Below, piece by piece: positions 46,084 to 58,514 of a DNA stretch of 64,000 nucleotides; positions within the stretch are counted from its first letter, which is position 1; the number at the start of each line of letters is the position of its first letter. The stretch covers positions 2,418,001 through 2,482,000 of the forward strand of contig JAUDYN010000006.1 in NCBI GenBank assembly GCA_030407005.1, in the 5' to 3' direction. The notes under the pieces were generated by a model. It was not told the DNA's origin. It saw only the letters and a list, made by a program, of their open reading frames with translations, and ran no database searches. The position numbers and the translations under genes are program-made. Source of the stretch: Desarmillaria ectypa (Eukaryota > Basidiomycota > Agaricomycetes > Agaricales > Physalacriaceae).

Positions 46084-47470
46084 CTATGCCAACAGCCCTT
46101 TCTTCTTCAAGAAACTCCTCCCAATAGCGTCGGCGCCCTTGATTGCATGAAAGACGATATCCACGTTAATTACTCGATCCAGATTCCAAATGGTCTCATT
46201 TTCCGAGCACGAGAGTTCCGCAACTTCCTTCAGCTGCTCGTCGGTCGCGCCCTTGGCTCCAAGTTGCTCCAGAGTGATGGGCAAGTCAACAGAGATCATA
46301 AATTCGAGATACCGATCCATCTCCTCCTGAGGCGTGTTGGATAAGATAAGCTGACAGATCGTACCAAAGTTGACTAGAAAGACGAATGAGAAATGCATAG
46401 AAAGATAAGAAAACTGCTATACCTTTCTCGCCGTGCATGAGATGATGCGTGCCTTCTAGTGCAGTGAGACCATTGTGAATCTTCGCCGCAACACTAAGAA
46501 CGCCAAGAAACGAATGATGATGGGCTTACAGCATGGGCAGCAGCCAAACCGCCACTCTCAAAGCCGAGTCCAGAAAGTAACGTGTTTGCTTCGACAACAG
46601 CCTCCAATGCAGGGGTAATGGCGCCAACCTTGTTTGCCTCGTATGCGAGCTTCCCATATTTGAAGATAATCTCCTCGCACTTGGAAGTGATGGCACTTGA
46701 TACGAGTGTAGGAAGTCCGCCTACCAGAGTCAAGTAGGCCGACCACCGAGTTAGATCATGAGACATACTTACCACCAAAATTGGTACTATTCCTCGTCTC
46801 ACGGGCCTCGACATGTGTCGCCAATGCATCACCCATACCTGCGCTCAAGAACCTAGCAGGAGCATTGGCGACAATAGAGGTATCCACCAGCACGACAGTG
46901 GGATTCGCATGGAAGAAGTAATACTGATCAAACTCGCCGTTCGGAGTATACAGGACACTGAGAGCTGAGCAAGGTGCATCGGTAGAAGCTGTCGTTGGGA
47001 GGACAGCAGAAGAAACGCCCAGTTTATCAGCGACGGCTTTGGCAGTGTCGATGGTCTTGCCTCCTCCAAGAGCGATAACGAATTCAGCCTACTAAGCATC
47101 AGTTCATTCTCGTGGGATGCCCAAAACGAGAAATTGAACCTTGCCCTGTACACCGATATCCTGTACTCGCGCGACCTCCTGAACTGAGGCTTCCCCATTG
47201 AACCTAGCATACAGGACTGTCATTTTTGCATCTTCCAATGCTGTCGTTAGCTCCGTTCCGGCTGAAAACACGGTTCAGTATGGTTAGCCTAGCATGTCGA
47301 CCACAACGCTCACCGATCCCGTACACCAACTCATCGGCAATCAACAGTGCTGTCTTACCCAGCCTTCCTAGATACAGCGGTGCATTCTTAATAGCAGAAG
47401 GGCCTTGGATGTACTTTGACGGCGACTGGAAGAGCTTTTCGGTAACTGTATTCTTCGTGAGAGGGGGCAT
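46084..47470 (-). CDS. Iron-type glycerol dehydrogenase (GldA-like)
   Basis: Predicted NAD-dependent, metal-dependent glycerol to dihydroxyacetone oxidoreductase of the iron-containing alcohol dehydrogenase superfamily. Six exons: 47470-47314, 47261-47140, 47088-46773, 46720-46530, 46480-46423 and 46373-46084; 377 residues, normal for GldA. The N-terminal Rossmann-like part has the nucleotide-binding [14 protein letters not shown] motif. Substrate and metal region: [15 protein letters not shown], then the metal-ligand Asp in [16 protein letters not shown], His in LAAAHAIHNG and His in [13 protein letters not shown], matching the Asp, His, His zinc ligands of bacterial GldA. Introns are 49-53 nt. 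A TATAAAA lies 38-44 nt upstream of the ATG. GldA-type enzymes are mainly bacterial, but fungal members are known, and this gene has normal fungal introns. Confidence 0.92.
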
Positions 47471-47507
47471 GGTGGAAAAGTTGAAAGACGATTCATGGGA
47501 AAAGGGG

Positions 47508-47514
47508 TTTTATA
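47508..47514 (-). promoter_or_regulatory. TATA box of the glycerol dehydrogenase gene
   Basis: TATAAAA on the minus strand, 38 nt from the start codon at 47,470, in a typical core-promoter position for a short fungal 5' leader. The stretch 47,515-47,973 has no other feature I can support. Confidence 0.5.
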
Positions 47515-47973
47515 TGCAAGGGCCGGTACCGGGCCGTGATCTCGGACTTTTAACGTACTTGATCCTTTCTTCGACATAACGTTAATGCGGTCCCCTGTCA
47601 CCCAGCCTCATCTTTAACAGACTTCCCCCCCTAGAGGCTACCTGCATGAGGCTTATGGTATCTAGGCATCCTATTTATTAACAAGATATAATTTTTCGAA
47701 AGATCTGGATAGGCATCGTCGTGGATTGCTTCAAAGTTCGTATTTTTCGATGTTTACTAGCCTTAAAATGTCCTACGGCGCAGGTACGTTGATTGTTCAT
47801 GCTTATCTCGGCGGCAGAAGTCAACCCAATTTTTGCAGATGCTAAATATTGAACCCTGAATGATTCGGCTCAGCTGATAAAATGTTACGTATCCTACCCC
47901 ACCTAGCAGGGCACTATCGGACCTACAGCTATCCTGGACTACTGCTATCTTCATCTATACACCTCTCCTTCTC

Positions 47974-49880
47974 ATGATGAATACTGACGCGAACGGCCCA
48001 CCAGTAACCGGCGGCAACGAGCCCGTTGGTGCTGTGGTACCCCCGAACTGTCCACACGCAGTTCTCAACTCCTTGCCTACTTGGCTTGATGTCGTCGAAT
48101 ACATGGATAACAAAGAGTGGGCCATAAAAGCTCCTAAAGCTTCTTATCCACGAGTATAGTTCCATATCTATGTTGTGCAGGTGCGTAGACCCGTATGAGC
48201 ACAAAACATAGCATTGCTTATTATGCAATCTAGCTCAGTAAAGTCTGCTCTGATCTTCACGGATCGCAGGACGAGAAATGCTTACTCTTCCCTTCATCTA
48301 GGATAGCAGGACACTGTCAAGCCTACATACGAAGGTAGTCCGACGATACAGTAGAACCACGGATTGTACGCTTCAAGTTACCCGTCAAAGACGATCCATC
48401 CATCTCCCTCCTTTTCTCCGATGGCATCCCAGACCTTTTCACAGTTTTTCGTACATCTTCTTCATTCTCGCGAGCTATGCAATTCTGGCTGTACGCGGGA
48501 ACAGGAATATCCTCACGCTTGGCAGAACATTGTCTGTCCTCATTGCTAGAAGGATTAGTTGACTATACCGCTTTTACCTCGGAGTTGGCGAGATGCAGAC
48601 TTTTATCACGTACACAGACCATTGGAATCGGGTGCGAAAGCCAAGACTATTATCCAGAGGCTCTTTTCTGGCATCATCGGTGATGGTCCAGAAAACGTAC
48701 GCGGTGTCCTGTATGTGTCGCCCGACGACGTGTACCTTTATTCAACCGGCATGAAAGCTATATGGGAAGCGTACATGCGGGTGCTACATACTCAGTCGAA
48801 GGAGCAAAAGTGGGCTGCATTAAAGTAAGAGTCGTCCACCCGTGTTTTTGTCCCTCTGAAACGTATTCTTCAGCCTCTCTTCTCACATACCCACGGCATG
48901 CTAGAGAATTGGGGACCCGGATACCACTTCTTCTCGGATAACTCCATTGGCAACTTTGAGGCTTTTCTCGCTCTCGAGCACGCACAAAATCCAAGTCAAC
49001 CACCCATTTCCGCGTTACATCTCGATTTTCCTTCGAACCTCCTCTTACGGCCCCCTGATGTTTCACGTCTGAGGAAACTTGCAGACCAATACGGCTTCCT
49101 AATTATCATTGACGAGACAGTCGGAAACTTTCTCATTATACAGTTACTTTCCTATGCGGACATCGTCACTTGCAGCCTTACCAAGGCTTTCAGCGAACTC
49201 GCGAATGTAATGAGTGGGGCGTAAGTATTTCATCTACGTTCTACGTTCTTCAAGTAACAGTCTTTGTTACGCTTTCCCAGTTTCCTTCTCAATCCTGCCT
49301 CTAAACATTACTGTACATTCAAAACATACTTGGACACAAACTACGAATATACTTACTTCAGTGAGGACTCCATCTGTATGGAGGCAAATTCACGGGATAT
49401 GAAGCGGCGTGTACAAATGATCGACCATAATACTGAGGCCATAGCTGACCTCTGCTACGATGACTCGTTGAAAGGGGGGACAGTCATTCATCGAGTACTG
49501 TACCCCAAATATTACATGCGGGAGCACTTCGAGCGTTGCTGGTGGACTATACCGCTGACCCATGATATGGAGGTCTCCTTACGGTGGTCTTCGCATCTAC
49601 GGCTACCGCCACAGCGTTTACGATGCATTGACATGCTACAAGGCCATTTCATTCGGCACGGTGTTCACGCTCGCTGTGCCAATCTGCTGAAGCAGGGTTT
49701 CATAATAAACTGGAATGAGCGCAAGAGAATGGAATAGATTATGCGTCGGTAAGCTGTTTGTAGTCGTTGGTTGATACTCATGTCTGAGATATCACAGGTC
49801 CACTTCAGCATAGGCTTAGAAGATCTAACAAGCTTGAAGGATTGCTTCAAAGTAGCTCTCTCAAAAGCTGAAGGCGCAGA
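47974..49880 (+). pseudogene. Cystathionine gamma-synthase pseudogene (PLP-dependent, fungal STR2-like)
   Basis: The functional family joins O-acetylhomoserine and cysteine to cystathionine using PLP. Pieces in order on the plus strand: the N terminus with VPPNCPHAVLNSLPTWLDVV (47,974-48,159), RLAEHCLSSLLEG (about 48,510-48,560), the VLYVSPDDVYLYSTGMKAIW segment (48,700-48,770), DFPSNLLLRPPDVSRLRKLA, then the PLP-site region LIIIDETVGNF and IVTCSLTKAFSELANVMSG containing the Schiff-base lysine (about 49,100-49,220), and the C-terminal half (DTNYEYTYFSEDSICMEANS, VHFSIGLEDL). The frame is broken several times: a shift near 49,570 (VVFASTATATAF lies in another frame), a TGA replacing Trp in LEWAQENGID (about 49,708), and stops in the 48.16-48.5 kb part. 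Catalytic lysine is present, but the gene is dead. It is the only plus-strand gene-like feature in the right half. Confidence 0.8.
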
Positions 49881-50029
49881 AAGGAAGGAGGCGAGTATTC
49901 ATACTGAGGCGCGAATTAGGATAGTTGCAACATGCTCATCCTTGGCAACCGCCATCTGATTGTGAAATACCCACGTTGGTACAAGATCTCTTCCATAGTT
50001 TTGCCTATCTGGCCGTACACGTCTGCTCC

Positions 50030-52090
50030 TAAAGGACAGTTAATAACAATACTTATAGGTCTTATGCCCCTCCTGATCCTTCCATCGCTTCTCCCAGAAA
50101 ATTTGCTCTCGACGAAAATCTGACGCAGCTTTCATTGCCATCTGATCAAGGTCGTCGTAAAGACCAAGCCAGCAGTGGTTGGTTGTTTCAGCGAGGAGGG
50201 GAAGTACCCAAAGACTACGGAGATAAGTAATGTCTACCGGGTCAACACTCACCCTTACCTTTTGCGCAAAAGATGTAGACCCACTTTCAAGGCATCTTCG
50301 TCCGAATGCTGTATGAGCTTTTCCGTCGCTAATTTTGCATCCTGGACTGCCCCCGCCAACAAGTCCGGAAGAGTACGATCACAGGGCTTGATTGTCGCTG
50401 CGTCAATTCTTGTGCGCATCTTGGGAAGGTCCTCCTGCATAGATGGTGAGCAATCTTTCGGCGACAGCATGATGATTTGCTTGCCTTTGGGAGAAGCTTG
50501 ACCTTACTGTACCAACTATCCAGGTGTTAATTGTATGCACACATCAAGGTGCTAAATAAATTTTCCGACACTGGATGCAGAGGTCGTCAGAATGCCACAC
50601 ATGGGGGAGATATAGCATACATCTCATCAGGTCATGTATTACCATTTCGCGATTTGACCCGACCATACATTTTCATCCTTCTCAAACATAGTCGTGGCAG
50701 GATCATAAGAGAAAAAGGCATTCTCAACTGTGTCGCTCAAGAGACCGTACACTCTCAAGTTGAGAGGCTTGTCTCGGCCAACAATGTAATTATTGTATTG
50801 AGAGGCAGCTAGTTCGGTAGAGTGAGCACGATATATTATGAAAGGAGTCTTTATACTGGCCATAGAGCTCGGTGAACAGCTAGGTGTATACTTCTTGGTC
50901 ATGCAGAGTGAATTTGAAGCGGGTAGTGTCCATCTCGATAACAACTAATTTTATTCGGCCGTGCAACATGATCTGTTTAGCAGTTCATCAGCGCTGCAGC
51001 AAGTAGTCAGCTTGATATCTTGACAAACCTGATATGATACCGGCTCTCCCAATGGCAGGGGGTCGGGCAGTTGATACCGTTTTGGAATGGGCTCGTTACG
51101 CAGGATCCTGAAATGGTTGTAGAACAGCGAAGTAGTAGCAATAAGTCCCTAGGAGATGAATAGTCAGAAAAAAGGTAATCTTCAAAAACAATGAAACCGT
51201 TACGGGTTCAACAAGTCCTGTCTCCCATGTCGCACCGAAGCCATAATCTTTCCAAAGGTGACGAGAACGAATTCAAGAATTTCCAAGCAGTTTTGCATGT
51301 TTCCACATGAAACGATTGTGAAAGGTACATACGTGGTGGGTTGAAGTGGGTGAGACCGTAGATAAGTTCATTTGGGTCGTCATAGCCCTCAGGCATCTTG
51401 AGACGACGGCATACTTCAGCCCACCTGTCTTCACTGCTGCTTTCAGGACGGGCCTCATGGTGGTAAGCACGCGCAGCTCGTAGATAGTCGGCAGCCTTGG
51501 GATGTTCAACGAGCTCTTGCAGCGTATTCAGCGACTCTCGCAGCTCGAAAATCTCTTTCTCTAGCAAAGTGCGAATACAAAGATGTCGTGGATGAACAAG
51601 GAACGGCTGCAACCGTGTTCTCAAGCAAGGCCTAATGAAATGTAGCATCGTAGTCTTACTTGACAGGGTTCCGTAAGAAATTGTGGGTTCGTGTTTCAAA
51701 CATATCGGTAAGAAATGGAACCCTAGATATCGATGAGCGTATGTTTCAGGTAACCACAGTTCGGAATTCTCCGTAAACATGATATAAACGATTTCGATGA
51801 ACTAAAGTCTCTGGATGAACACTTGGCACCAAACACCAGAGCTGCCAAGGAGCACAAGGAAAAGAAAGATCTTTAGCGTTGTCTTTCCGTATCCAAATGT
51901 CTGTCCCTCCTTTTCCAACCGCTGGTTTAAACGTGGGAGCAGATACAAGTCCGACTGTGAATGGGACCTTCTGAAGGAGATTGTCGTCGCAGAGGACTTC
52001 AGCGGCGCTGATATACAAAACGTCAAGTCTGCTGGGACTGACAAGCAACTTTCTAAGGATGTCCACATGGGACCTGTCCGACATGCAGGC
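50030..52090 (-). pseudogene. Uncharacterised multi-exon gene, probably broken
   Basis: I do not recognise this protein. Reading minus strand from 52,084: MSDRSHVDILRKLLVSPSRL; then, in another frame from about 51,650, HFIRPCLRTRLQPFLVHPRH and a long helical block with LNTLQELVEHPKAADYLRAA and EDRWAEVCRRLKMPEGYDD (51,340-51,560). Next comes KDYGFGATWETGLVEP (about 51,210), FRILRNEPIPKRYQLPDPLP (about 51,060-51,110), and then MDTTRFKFTLHDQEVYT interrupted by TAG near 50,893. C-terminal pieces are at 50,255-50,470 and 50,040-50,250 (QEDLPKMRTRIDAATIKP; LRSLWVLPLLAETTNHCWLG). The last part has plausible introns, but at least one in-frame stop and one frameshift cannot be spliced out. The content is mostly helical, with no signal peptide. 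It neighbours a pseudogene, so this 4-kb stretch seems to be decaying. Confidence 0.5.
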
Positions 52091-52993
52091 TTATGCAGAC
52101 CATAACGACTATCTGCCTCATCTGTATGGGGAACTCGTGAGCAAGTCGTTCTTTGGTGCTTTCAAATAAACACATCTGATTTTTATCATCACAGCTACTA
52201 TAGAGACCAACGCGCCCACTTCTCTGCCATACAAAACCGTGTTTGGAATTATCTGTGACTTTGAGAAGGGTTCTGTATATCGATATGATCTCGTCACGAA
52301 AAAGATGTATCCTGGTTCGTTTGTGTACTTCAACAAGTCTGGTGACGACTTTTCGTTTTTGCGGTGATGTACGTCTTGCTTTGATTTTTCTCCTCACTAT
52401 GAATCCTCAGCCTTTTTGCAGTTGCCTCGGAGCTCTTCGTCATATTGACGCATCAATATACGCTCACTTTACAAGCACGAGCTAAAATCTGCCAAGATCC
52501 AGAAGTAATCAGTCACCCTAGATCTCGACAGGTTATAGGTTGATATCGTTCCAAAGCACGCACAGTGGCAGCGAGCGGCCGACTTGGCCAATCGGGGATA
52601 TGATCCCCTAAAGAGATTCTGATGATCCTGTTGAGCACACTAAAACCTTTTTAATGAAGCAATGGCTCTTCTTGATACGTATGTCTTTTTTGGCTGGAAT
52701 TGGAGCATCTTCATTGGCCAGAGTCAGCACCAGTAACACGAAACAAGAATTGACAGAGCACTTGCCAAATATACCCATCAAATTTATTCATAGGCCTGGT
52801 ATCGTCTTCTTAACAACGGTGCGGCAAGGTATGACAGAGAAATAGTAACAGAATCCAATACCCTAATGTGTTCGATATGATCAGCAGCGACATACAGATC
52901 AATGTAGTACACTACTTCATGCAAGATATGCCAAAAAAAAAGTCTGTAAATCCAAGTCCATGAAGATAATGTGAAAAAGGTTCAATAGACTAG
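52091..52993. other. Intergenic, possible decayed 5' part of the broken gene
   Basis: A minus-strand open frame (52,053-52,397) has segments such as DNSKHGFVWQRSGRVGLYSS that could be upstream coding sequence of the broken gene at 50,030-52,090. The stretch 52,500-52,993 shows nothing I can support; a short 63-residue frame at 52,654-52,845 has no recognisable motif. Confidence 0.35.
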
Positions 52994-54519
52994 CTAGAGA
53001 AGCAACAATCCAATGCTGCCAACCACCAACGACAATCCCAAGCTCACTATTGCAACACCAGCACCCTTGGCACCATTGCTGGCGCTACTAGTGCTGGTGT
53101 TAGTGGCCACTGCACCTTTGGCCGAGCTGGTCCCCGTTCTGCTAGCGGATGACGACGCAGCCGAGGAAGACGCAGGAGCGACGGATGCAAGGTTGGCAAC
53201 AGTACTCCAGGTAGCAGCGGTGTTGGCTCCGGTGGACGAATTGCTGTAGGAGATGTAAGAAACGGCGCCTTTGGAGGTTAGCTGAACGAGAGCATCCGCA
53301 GAGGCAAAGTATGTTGCGCCTGAATCCTTGGTGGAGGGTCCAGCGAGGGTCTGCGTTGTGTTCGTCTAGCAACGGTTGTTCAATGTGTATTCGTTCTAAC
53401 GTGGTTCATACAAGCCTACCTCGACACTGACAACATACGTCGCCGACCCGTCATCGGGAATGAAAGCGAACTCTTCTTGGACCTACCACACATCATTCAA
53501 TATATCGCACAAATGGAGACAGAAGCCAACTTACGCCCGAGTCCTTGAAGAACGAGGTCGCCTGTCCATGTGAAGCAGGGAAGCTGTTGTCTCCGTACGA
53601 TTGAGTCTCCGGCTGAAAGTATGAAACTGGCATCACATCACATCCATCAGAACACTGCGCAGCCAAAAAATAACAAATACAAAAAAATGTTGCCAACTCA
53701 CAGTGAATGACAAAGATATTTGCGGTTCCAGCAGCGTTTCCTGGGACGTCCAAAAAGTGTATATGGTTTTGTGCGAGGGCCATGACAGGATTATAGCCAG
53801 TTGTGGTGAAGCTGGGAGCTTGGATGTCATTCCAGGAGAGCGATGCAGAATTGGCAGAGGTCAAGGATCCCATATCCAACGAGTAGAGCTCTCCTTTGGA
53901 AAGAGCATCTGAGCACTGGCGTGAGTCCAGTGAAACCGAGGAAAGCCAATACGCGACGTACAGAAAATGTTGGTGTCATGGTCAAGGATGGCAGCAAAGT
54001 TGGATGCATCAAAATTGCCAGTAGTGACAGTCTGGGTCGACCAAGAACTACTTGCGGCGTTGTAGATGTAAATATTGGAAGGATTTGAAGAGTCAGCGTT
54101 TAGTACGTAAATGGCATTGTAGAACTGGTATGGCAAACGTTGAGCACGATGAGCAGGGCATTCAAGGCAACGCGCTCACCTGGGAGAGGTAGCAAGTTGT
54201 GTTGGTGCCATCAAACGGTCTGGTATAAATAATAAACCGAAAATTTCTTGGCATGCTACGGAAGACTACTTACGGCCTGCCAGACGTTGTAATATCTTTT
54301 GCACTACCTGAATGATATTCAGTACGCCGGCTTGTGACTGCTGCTGCTATACTGACCAGATGCCCACAAGTCCTTCGTGCCAGCATTGTAGTCCTTTCCA
54401 CCAAGCCCAAAGGCGAGCAAGTTCCAAGAGATGTCGAACGCGACACAGGCACTGCCGGCGAGTGCAGCAGAAGAAAAAGAGAGAAGAAAAAGAGAGACGA
54501 GGGTTAGCTGACGAGTCAT
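52994..54519 (-). CDS. Secreted GPI-anchor-type surface protein of unknown function
   Basis: About 375 residues, several short introns (for example near 54,340, 54,240, 54,150, 53,950, 53,670, 53,510 and 53,390). N-terminal signal peptide: MTRQLTLVSLFLLSFSSAALA, after which the mature protein starts GSACVAFDISWNLLAFGLGG. The middle is Ser/Thr/Asn-rich with repeated short beta-type segments (YVLNADSSNPSNIYIYNA; NIFVIHFSYFQPETQ), suggesting a beta-propeller or Kelch-like fold, but I cannot assign a family. The C terminus has a long Ser/Thr/Ala linker and a hydrophobic end (VAIVSLGLSLVVGSIGLLLL) with no charged tail, as GPI-attachment signals have. Such wall or surface proteins are common in Agaricomycetes. 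A TATAAATA lies about 45 nt upstream of the ATG. Exon boundaries are partly approximate. Confidence 0.75.
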
Positions 54520-54560
54520 GATGGGGGACGACGACGGCGAAGAAGAAAGAAGCTGGTATT

Positions 54561-54568
54561 TATTTATA
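54561..54568 (-). promoter_or_regulatory. TATA box of the GPI-anchored protein gene
   Basis: TATAAATA on the minus strand, 42-49 nt upstream of the start at 54,519, again suggesting a short 5' leader. Confidence 0.45.
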
Positions 54569-54665
54569 GCTGACATACGGTCACACGGATCCATATTTGG
54601 ATTACGTTATGGACATAGAATCGTCAAATGGAATTCGATAAAACATAATATTCGAATACAACTTT

Positions 54666-55639
54666 CTACTCCGTCGCCAGCTCCAACTTGATCTTTGCAA
54701 TCGCAGCACCAGGGTTCAAGCCCTTTGGACACGTCCGCGTGCAGTTGAAGATCGTATGGCACCTATACATGCTCATCTCGTTTTGCAGCTTCTCCTTCCT
54801 TGCTTCGCCGTACGAGTCCTGCATAATTCAATAAGCACCTGCCTACATCCAAACACGAAAAGAGACATACCCGAGAATCGGCAATCCACCTATACGCCTG
54901 CATCAACGTCGCAGGTCCCAGGTACTCATCCTGGTTCCACCAGTAGGACGGGCACGACGTCGAGCAGCACGCACACAAGATACACTCGTAGAGGCCATCC
55001 AGCTTCTTCCTATCCTCTTGCGACTGGAGGAACTCGCCTGTTGCCCAGGTCAACCTCGATCCTACGTCATGCCAAGCAATCATCACGTACCTTTCTCTGG
55101 GGGATTGTCGTTCTGGAGATACGGCTGAATCGACTTGTATTGCTTGTAAAAGTACGTCATGTCCGGAACCAGGTCCTTGACGATGTACACTATGCGAGAC
55201 AGACAGTCAGCCTCGATCCAGGCAGGCAGCACAACGGCGAGCACTCACTATGCGGCAATGGGTAAATCTTGCTGTCCTTCGAGGTGTTTCTGTCAATCCT
55301 GCACAAGCACGCAAGCGTATTCTGCCCATTGATGTTCATCGCACAGGATCCGCATATACCCTCCCTGCACGACCTTCTGAACGTCAACGTCGGGTCAATC
55401 TCGTTTTTGATCTTGATCAGTGCATCCAGCACCATGGGACCCGTCTGGTTCAGGTCGATAGTGTACGACTGAAGCGTGGGCTTCTTGCTGGGTTCGTCTG
55501 GGTTCCACCTGTATATCTTGAACTCCTTGTTCATCACAGGCTTCTGCAGAGGGGTCGCTTGCAATGCTACAGACGACGTCGAGAATAGGCGCGCATTGTA
55601 AGAGAGCTGGGAAGAACAGCGTCGTGCCAGGGATTGCAT
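54666..55639 (-). CDS. SDH2: Succinate dehydrogenase iron-sulfur subunit
   Basis: Subunit of mitochondrial complex II that passes electrons from succinate (SDH1) to ubiquinone through [2Fe-2S], [4Fe-4S] and [3Fe-4S] centres. Four exons: 55639-55249, 55189-55091, 55037-54871 and 54818-54666; 269 residues, typical. Residues 1 to about 25 ([20 protein letters not shown]) form an Arg/Ser-rich mitochondrial presequence. The 2Fe-2S loop [12 protein letters not shown] with a downstream C, then [11 protein letters not shown] and the [14 protein letters not shown] cluster motifs are complete. The histidine of CHTIF is the residue whose replacement gives carboxin resistance in several fungi; here it is the wild-type His. 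All joins keep frame. Confidence 0.97.
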
Positions 55640-55830
55640 CGTCGTCGTAGTGGATGCGAACAGAGGGCGGATTGGTGCGGAAAGGAGTTGTCGCGTGAAT
55701 TCGGATGGTCACATCACGTGATACTTGATTGCCGGACCAATCAAATACCGGCGGTTACACCTTACCCCACACTGGGGTTAGAACCAATCATATTCATTTC
55801 TGTCTAAACAACATAATCTACAGAAACCTT

Positions 55831-58514
55831 TCAATACGATAATGGTTCTTTGGGTGTCGTTGGACTATTTGGGGCTTTCGACGAAAATCTCCTACTAATC
55901 CGCTGACTCGCAGCAAATATAGACCGACGTCTATCCATGATGCCGGGACTGGCCGCAAACTCATATCCATCTTCCCCCTCCATCACAATCTTCATCGTCT
56001 TTGGGTCAATTCTGAATTTCTTGTCCTGAAGAGCTGCCGATATGTCTTTAGGATGCTGTCGACCTGCAAGGAGGTCACCCATCCCAGTCTGTGCACCGAT
56101 ACTCACAGCGGAAGCAATTGTTCCCGGCTCATGGAGGAGCCGGAGGTTGCGTCGGTCATAGCGATGCAAAAGTTGGATAATTGTCGCGAAAAATGCAAGC
56201 AGGAACATCGCAACTGCTAGCAGGTGGATAGCAACATCACTTCAAACCCATCCTCAGCTCAATTCATCCCGGAAAACATGAATGCGTACCTCAACCAAAT
56301 CCGCTTCTGCACTGTCTTCATCTGGATCGTCATCGGTTCGCTGTTGTCTAGGAAATACACCGTCTTTGCAATGAGCGTCAAATACGTCCTCTGAATCGCC
56401 CGCCGTTAGTCCAGCACCACCAATACAAGATAGAACGCCCACATAGACATTCGAGGACAGCCTCGCAAACGTATTAGCCTGGAATGAGCCTATCAAGCCC
56501 TCCGGACTTTGTACAGCAGCCTGAAACACCGCAGCTGGCATCTGCAGCTGCGTTGCATCCCTCCTGGCAATCACAAACCTATCCGGATTCGTCAAATTAA
56601 ACTCAATCCCATTACATGCACGCCCGTTCAATGGCGGACCGGTCACGTTCGCAGATAACGACGAGAAATTGGACGAAGAAGAGAAGGGACGTAATTCCGT
56701 TACTTTGGTAATATTCCCACTCGCCAAGTCGAGATTGACATTCACGTCCCAGAGGGTGAATGAAGGGAAGCAGAGTGTAGCAGATGCTGCAGCCTGGGGT
56801 TCATATCTAGGACCCAAGACATCAATCAGATCCTGGACGTTAATGAGAAACATCTTGCATACGTAAAGAACCAGAAGAGCACTGGACTGAATTGCGGGGG
56901 AACATCGGAGTCACACGTCGGTATATCAGTGCCTATGTCAATGGTGAGAAGGATAGTTCGCAGTTACACAGCAATCCTGACATACCGAACAAGACTGTCG
57001 CATTGCGGTCAACGGCGAACAATATGCTGCATCCGTTCGAGCTTATAGAATTGTTCCACCCACTACCATCCGTATTTTGGACCATGTTGACCTGTAAAGC
57101 TATGAAATCGTGACCTTGATTGAACGATAACTACCCACGGGTACGGCCTGGCAACCGGGATCGCTCCTGAGTGCTGTAGTGTTTGCGTAAATCATGGTGC
57201 TATTGACAGGAACACCGTTGGGAAGCTACAAGTGGGATAAACAAGGCTCTTCGTGCGAGGAACAGAAACACACCTGAAAAGGAGCAACAGTATATCTGTC
57301 GAACACAAAGGGTGGGTTCCCCAGGTTATACAGCACGGAAGCGGACGCGAATCCCGCTGCCGTCAAAAAAGCTAGGAGAAGGTGAGACCAGTAAACATGA
57401 AATGAAAAAGTGCATACAAGTCAGATCATCAAAGTTCTGATTCTGGTTCAATCCGATGACGGCGAGGGTATTCACGGTAGTATCTATGGAGGCATGTCAA
57501 TAACATATTGATACAGAGTAATACACGCACCTGGTAATCCCCACCATGTATCACGAACTACCAACAAGGCAGCCGCCAAGGGCTGAAAGGTAAGAGAAAG
57601 CAGTACCATAAGAGACGCGAGAGCGACGAGATAGTGTTTATTGGCCGCCGCACGCGACCATACGAAAAAGTTGCTATTTAACCAGGTCAATAGAGGATCG
57701 GGATGATAAAGTAGGGCAGAAACACACTTTGTCCGGGTATAGTCTAGCAAAAGACTCCGCTTAGGTGGGGAATCACCATGGACGAGGTCGACGTAAGGTT
57801 GCATCTTTTTAATTTCGATATCTGTCCATGTCCATGTAGCGACAATCTAAGAAGACGGAGGGTCAATAACCCGCCGTGAAACACATAACAGAATACAGCT
57901 TACGACAGCGGCAACGGCGACGGGAGGCAGGGTCTGCATCAACTGATGAGTAGATGGTGACAACGCCGAGCAACGAACGCACATAGACATAGTGCAGGAC
58001 CCCAGTCTGACTGCTGAAAGCGTCATTCGTGGCCCATCCTAGGAGTCGTCAAGAAAGTAGAGCAAAAGCTATGGACATCACGGACCAGAATTCTTGTTAC
58101 TGAAATGAAGGGCGACCTCTAAGCCAATGGCGCCTAGTATCATCAAGAGAACAAAGGGTATCCAGAACCAGGCTCTTAGTGGGTAGGGTATCCATGGTTT
58201 GGTAACAGAACCAGACTCGTCTGTAACTATAATAGATGAATACGTGAAAGACTGAAAGACGACAAACACACGTTTAACGGCCGTGTTCGTCCACGAGGCC
58301 GACTTTTCTCTATATGTAGTGTATTGATGCTCTTCAAACCCAAGTAACCGATGAGAAGGTGTTGCTGGCAGGCTGTCATCGCGTGGAGTCTCTATTCTCG
58401 CCTGTAGTCGCGTCAATAGATGAGAGTTGAAGGCAGAAGAGTACATACAGTCGGAGCCATGGCACCTGGGGGCAAGGAAGGGGGCGATCTTGAGGGCTGG
58501 TCATCATTATCCAT
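55831..58514 (-). CDS. Multi-pass membrane protein, DUF3433-like
   Basis: Large fungal integral membrane protein, roughly 700 residues over about ten short-intron exons. The putative start MDNDDQPSRSPPSLPPG is at 58,514 in a cytosolic Pro/Ser-rich head. Features in order: a first membrane segment preceded by WIPYPLRAWFWIPFVLLMIL (about 58,130-58,210); further membrane segments about 57,600 (ASLMVLLSLTFQPLAAALLV) and 57,330; a long extracellular-type Asn/Ser-rich region with sequons such as NITK, NFSS and NVTG (56,260-56,850); a last membrane segment MFLLAFFATIIQLLHRY near 56,200; and a basic cytosolic tail ending TTPKEPLSY. The proline-Trp-LR motif before the first membrane span resembles the fungal DUF3433 family, which has no known function. 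Exon boundaries are not all resolved. Confidence 0.6.

Noticed and set aside
54756..55265. 169-codon plus-strand frame with Ser/Thr-rich sequence
   Set aside because: Antisense of SDH2, whose four exons and iron-sulfur motifs are unambiguous.
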